Source of the DNA: an uncultured Clostridia bacterium
GTDB taxonomy: Bacteria; Bacillota; Clostridia; TANB77; CAG-465
NCBI GenBank assembly: GCA_934162655.1
Contig: CAKPJL010000020.1
Location: forward strand, 1-22,775
Direction: 5' to 3'
Length of the DNA: 22,775 nt
Shown here: positions 21,984 through 22,775 of the stretch, one piece after another
Layout of the letters: the number at the start of each line of letters is the position of its first letter
Position numbering within the stretch: the first letter of the stretch is position 1
The notes under the pieces: model-generated
The model's database searches: none
The model's input: only the letters and a program-made list of their open reading frames with translations
What the model was told of the DNA's origin: nothing
Made by a program: the position numbers and the translations under genes

Positions 21984-22655
21984 ATAGACAATTCCTCACA
22001 TATTTAATTTTTATAAAAAACAAGCTATACTCATATAGATAATAAGCTATAAAATTTGAAATAATTAGGTAGTATCTTACTAACTACTATTATTTCTTTT
22101 AAAAACATTATATCTGAAATGCTTTAAAATTTCAATGTAAATAAAAAAAGTTGCATAAATATTTAAATTGCAATAGTAGTTATTTTATCCAATATTAAGT
22201 TAAATATCAAAATAAATTAATTGTAAAAAAGATATTAAATGTTGAATTAATATATGTGAAAAATATCCACATATACTTAGATTATTTAATATTTCAAGCT
22301 TTTTATTAAGACAAAAATGATTTCCTAAAACATTTGCAAATTTATATTTTAAATATTCTGGATTTAATAAAATACATAAATTTGTAGCATATAAACATTT
22401 TGATATGTTAAAAAAAATATATATTGTTAAATGTAGACATTATAGAGAATGTGGATTTTAGTTTTGACGATATTGATCAGTAAAAAATTAAAACTTACGA
22501 ACTTTTTCAGTTCGTAAGTTAATTTCAAATGGAGCGATAACTTTACTTATATTCGAAAAATTATACTCCCAAAGTTGTTTGATTAAATCAACTAAATAAA
22601 TTATATATGTTTTATTATTAAAAATCAATGGCTCTATGGTAAATTCTATTAAAAT
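21984..22655. other. Long AT-rich intergenic region
   Basis: About 700 bases separate the glycosylase from the right-edge gene. On the minus strand a frame from about 22440 to the TAA at 22200-22202 stays open for roughly 79 codons (it includes LCILLNPEYLKYKFANVLGN) but has no start codon or ribosome-binding site. A perfect hairpin lies at 22492-22520. Nothing else was recognised. Confidence 0.4.
22492..22520 (-). terminator. Orphan perfect hairpin, possible minus-strand terminator
   Basis: AACTTACGAACT (22492-22503) pairs perfectly with AGTTCGTAAGTT (22509-22520) around TTTTC. On the minus strand it is followed by TTAATTTTTT, so it could end a minus-strand transcript, but no minus-strand gene is visible to its right inside the window. 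Confidence 0.5.
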
Positions 22656-22659
22656 ATTG

Positions 22660-22665
22660 TATAAT
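22660..22665 (+). promoter_or_regulatory. Possible -10 box before the right-edge gene
   Basis: TATAAT about 40 bases before the ATG. The base group 17 bases upstream (TGGTAA) is a poor -35. Confidence 0.35.
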
Positions 22666-22705
22666 TTTATTAGAAATTATCTTGATTTTAGTTGGGAGGT
22701 TTAGA

Positions 22706-22775
22706 ATGAAGACAAAATGTAAAACTTTGAAGTTATCAATACTAATATCTTCTGTTTCTCTTATATTATTTTCTA
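22706..22775 (+). CDS. Start of a probable secreted or membrane protein, cut by the window edge
   Basis: GGGAGGTTTAGA precedes an ATG that opens MKTKCKTLKLSILISSVSLI and stays open to the edge. Lysines followed by a hydrophobic run look like a signal peptide. A lipobox or cleavage site would lie beyond the window, so secretion versus lipoprotein cannot be decided. Confidence 0.65.
   Translation, partial: MKTKCKTLKLSILISSVSLILFS

Overview
The window is a very AT-rich piece of a Bacillota chromosome, most likely class Clostridia. This rests on AT-biased codons, strong purine-rich ribosome-binding sites, the radA-disA-carD order, the ylxM-ffh-rpsP-khpA-rimM-trmD-rplS order, an L10 leader before rplJ, and a one-piece tmRNA. 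TGA and TAA are both ordinary stops, so the code is standard. The genus cannot be told from the sequence alone. Almost everything is on the minus strand; only a 77-codon gene near 15 kb and the first bases of a gene at the right edge are on the plus strand.

Layout, left to right. (1) 1-3320: a minus-strand operon of small hydrolases and kinases. In transcription order it holds an ADP-ribosylglycohydrolase, a divergent HAM1/RdgB-like NTP pyrophosphatase, a Nudix hydrolase, an APH/choline-kinase-like phosphotransferase, and a broken P-loop kinase cut by the left edge. (2) 3320-7194: the SRP/ribosome-maturation operon, from a consensus promoter before ylxM to a terminator after rplS. (3) 7205-7611: a monocistronic gene for an unrecognised, very basic 93-residue protein. 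(4) 7631-10886: carD with its own promoter, then the DNA-integrity genes disA and radA. (5) 11127-11944: a single-gene unit encoding a protein made of 26-residue HEAT/LRV-type repeats.

(6) 11945-15860 is a decaying accessory region. It contains coding scraps, a PPP-type metallophosphatase gene broken by a frameshift and a nonsense codon, a 0.7-kb remnant of an IS1202/ISNCY-like element whose catalytic core is gone, and a less AT-rich plus-strand gene of unknown function with a perfect consensus promoter and a striking hairpin behind it. (7) 15866-17740: two small membrane-protein genes flanking ssrA (tmRNA). (8) 17755-21077: the rpmG-secE-nusG-rplK-rplA-[L10 leader]-rplJ-rplL cluster; rpmG is only 49 codons. 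(9) 21114-21983: an Ogg-type 8-oxoguanine glycosylase, followed by about 700 bases without a recognised gene and the start of a probable secreted protein.

Most of the window is core translation, protein targeting and genome maintenance. The features most worth a second look are the nucleotide/ADP-ribose operon with its atypical HAM1 protein, the 77-codon plus-strand gene, the basic 93-residue protein, the double-lesion phosphatase pseudogene, and perfect inverted repeats that directly abut the -10 box of three promoters. Ribosome-binding sites and family alignment point to TTG starts for ffh, disA and nusG. I did not find a clearly new defence or mobile system; the candidates are offered with modest scores.
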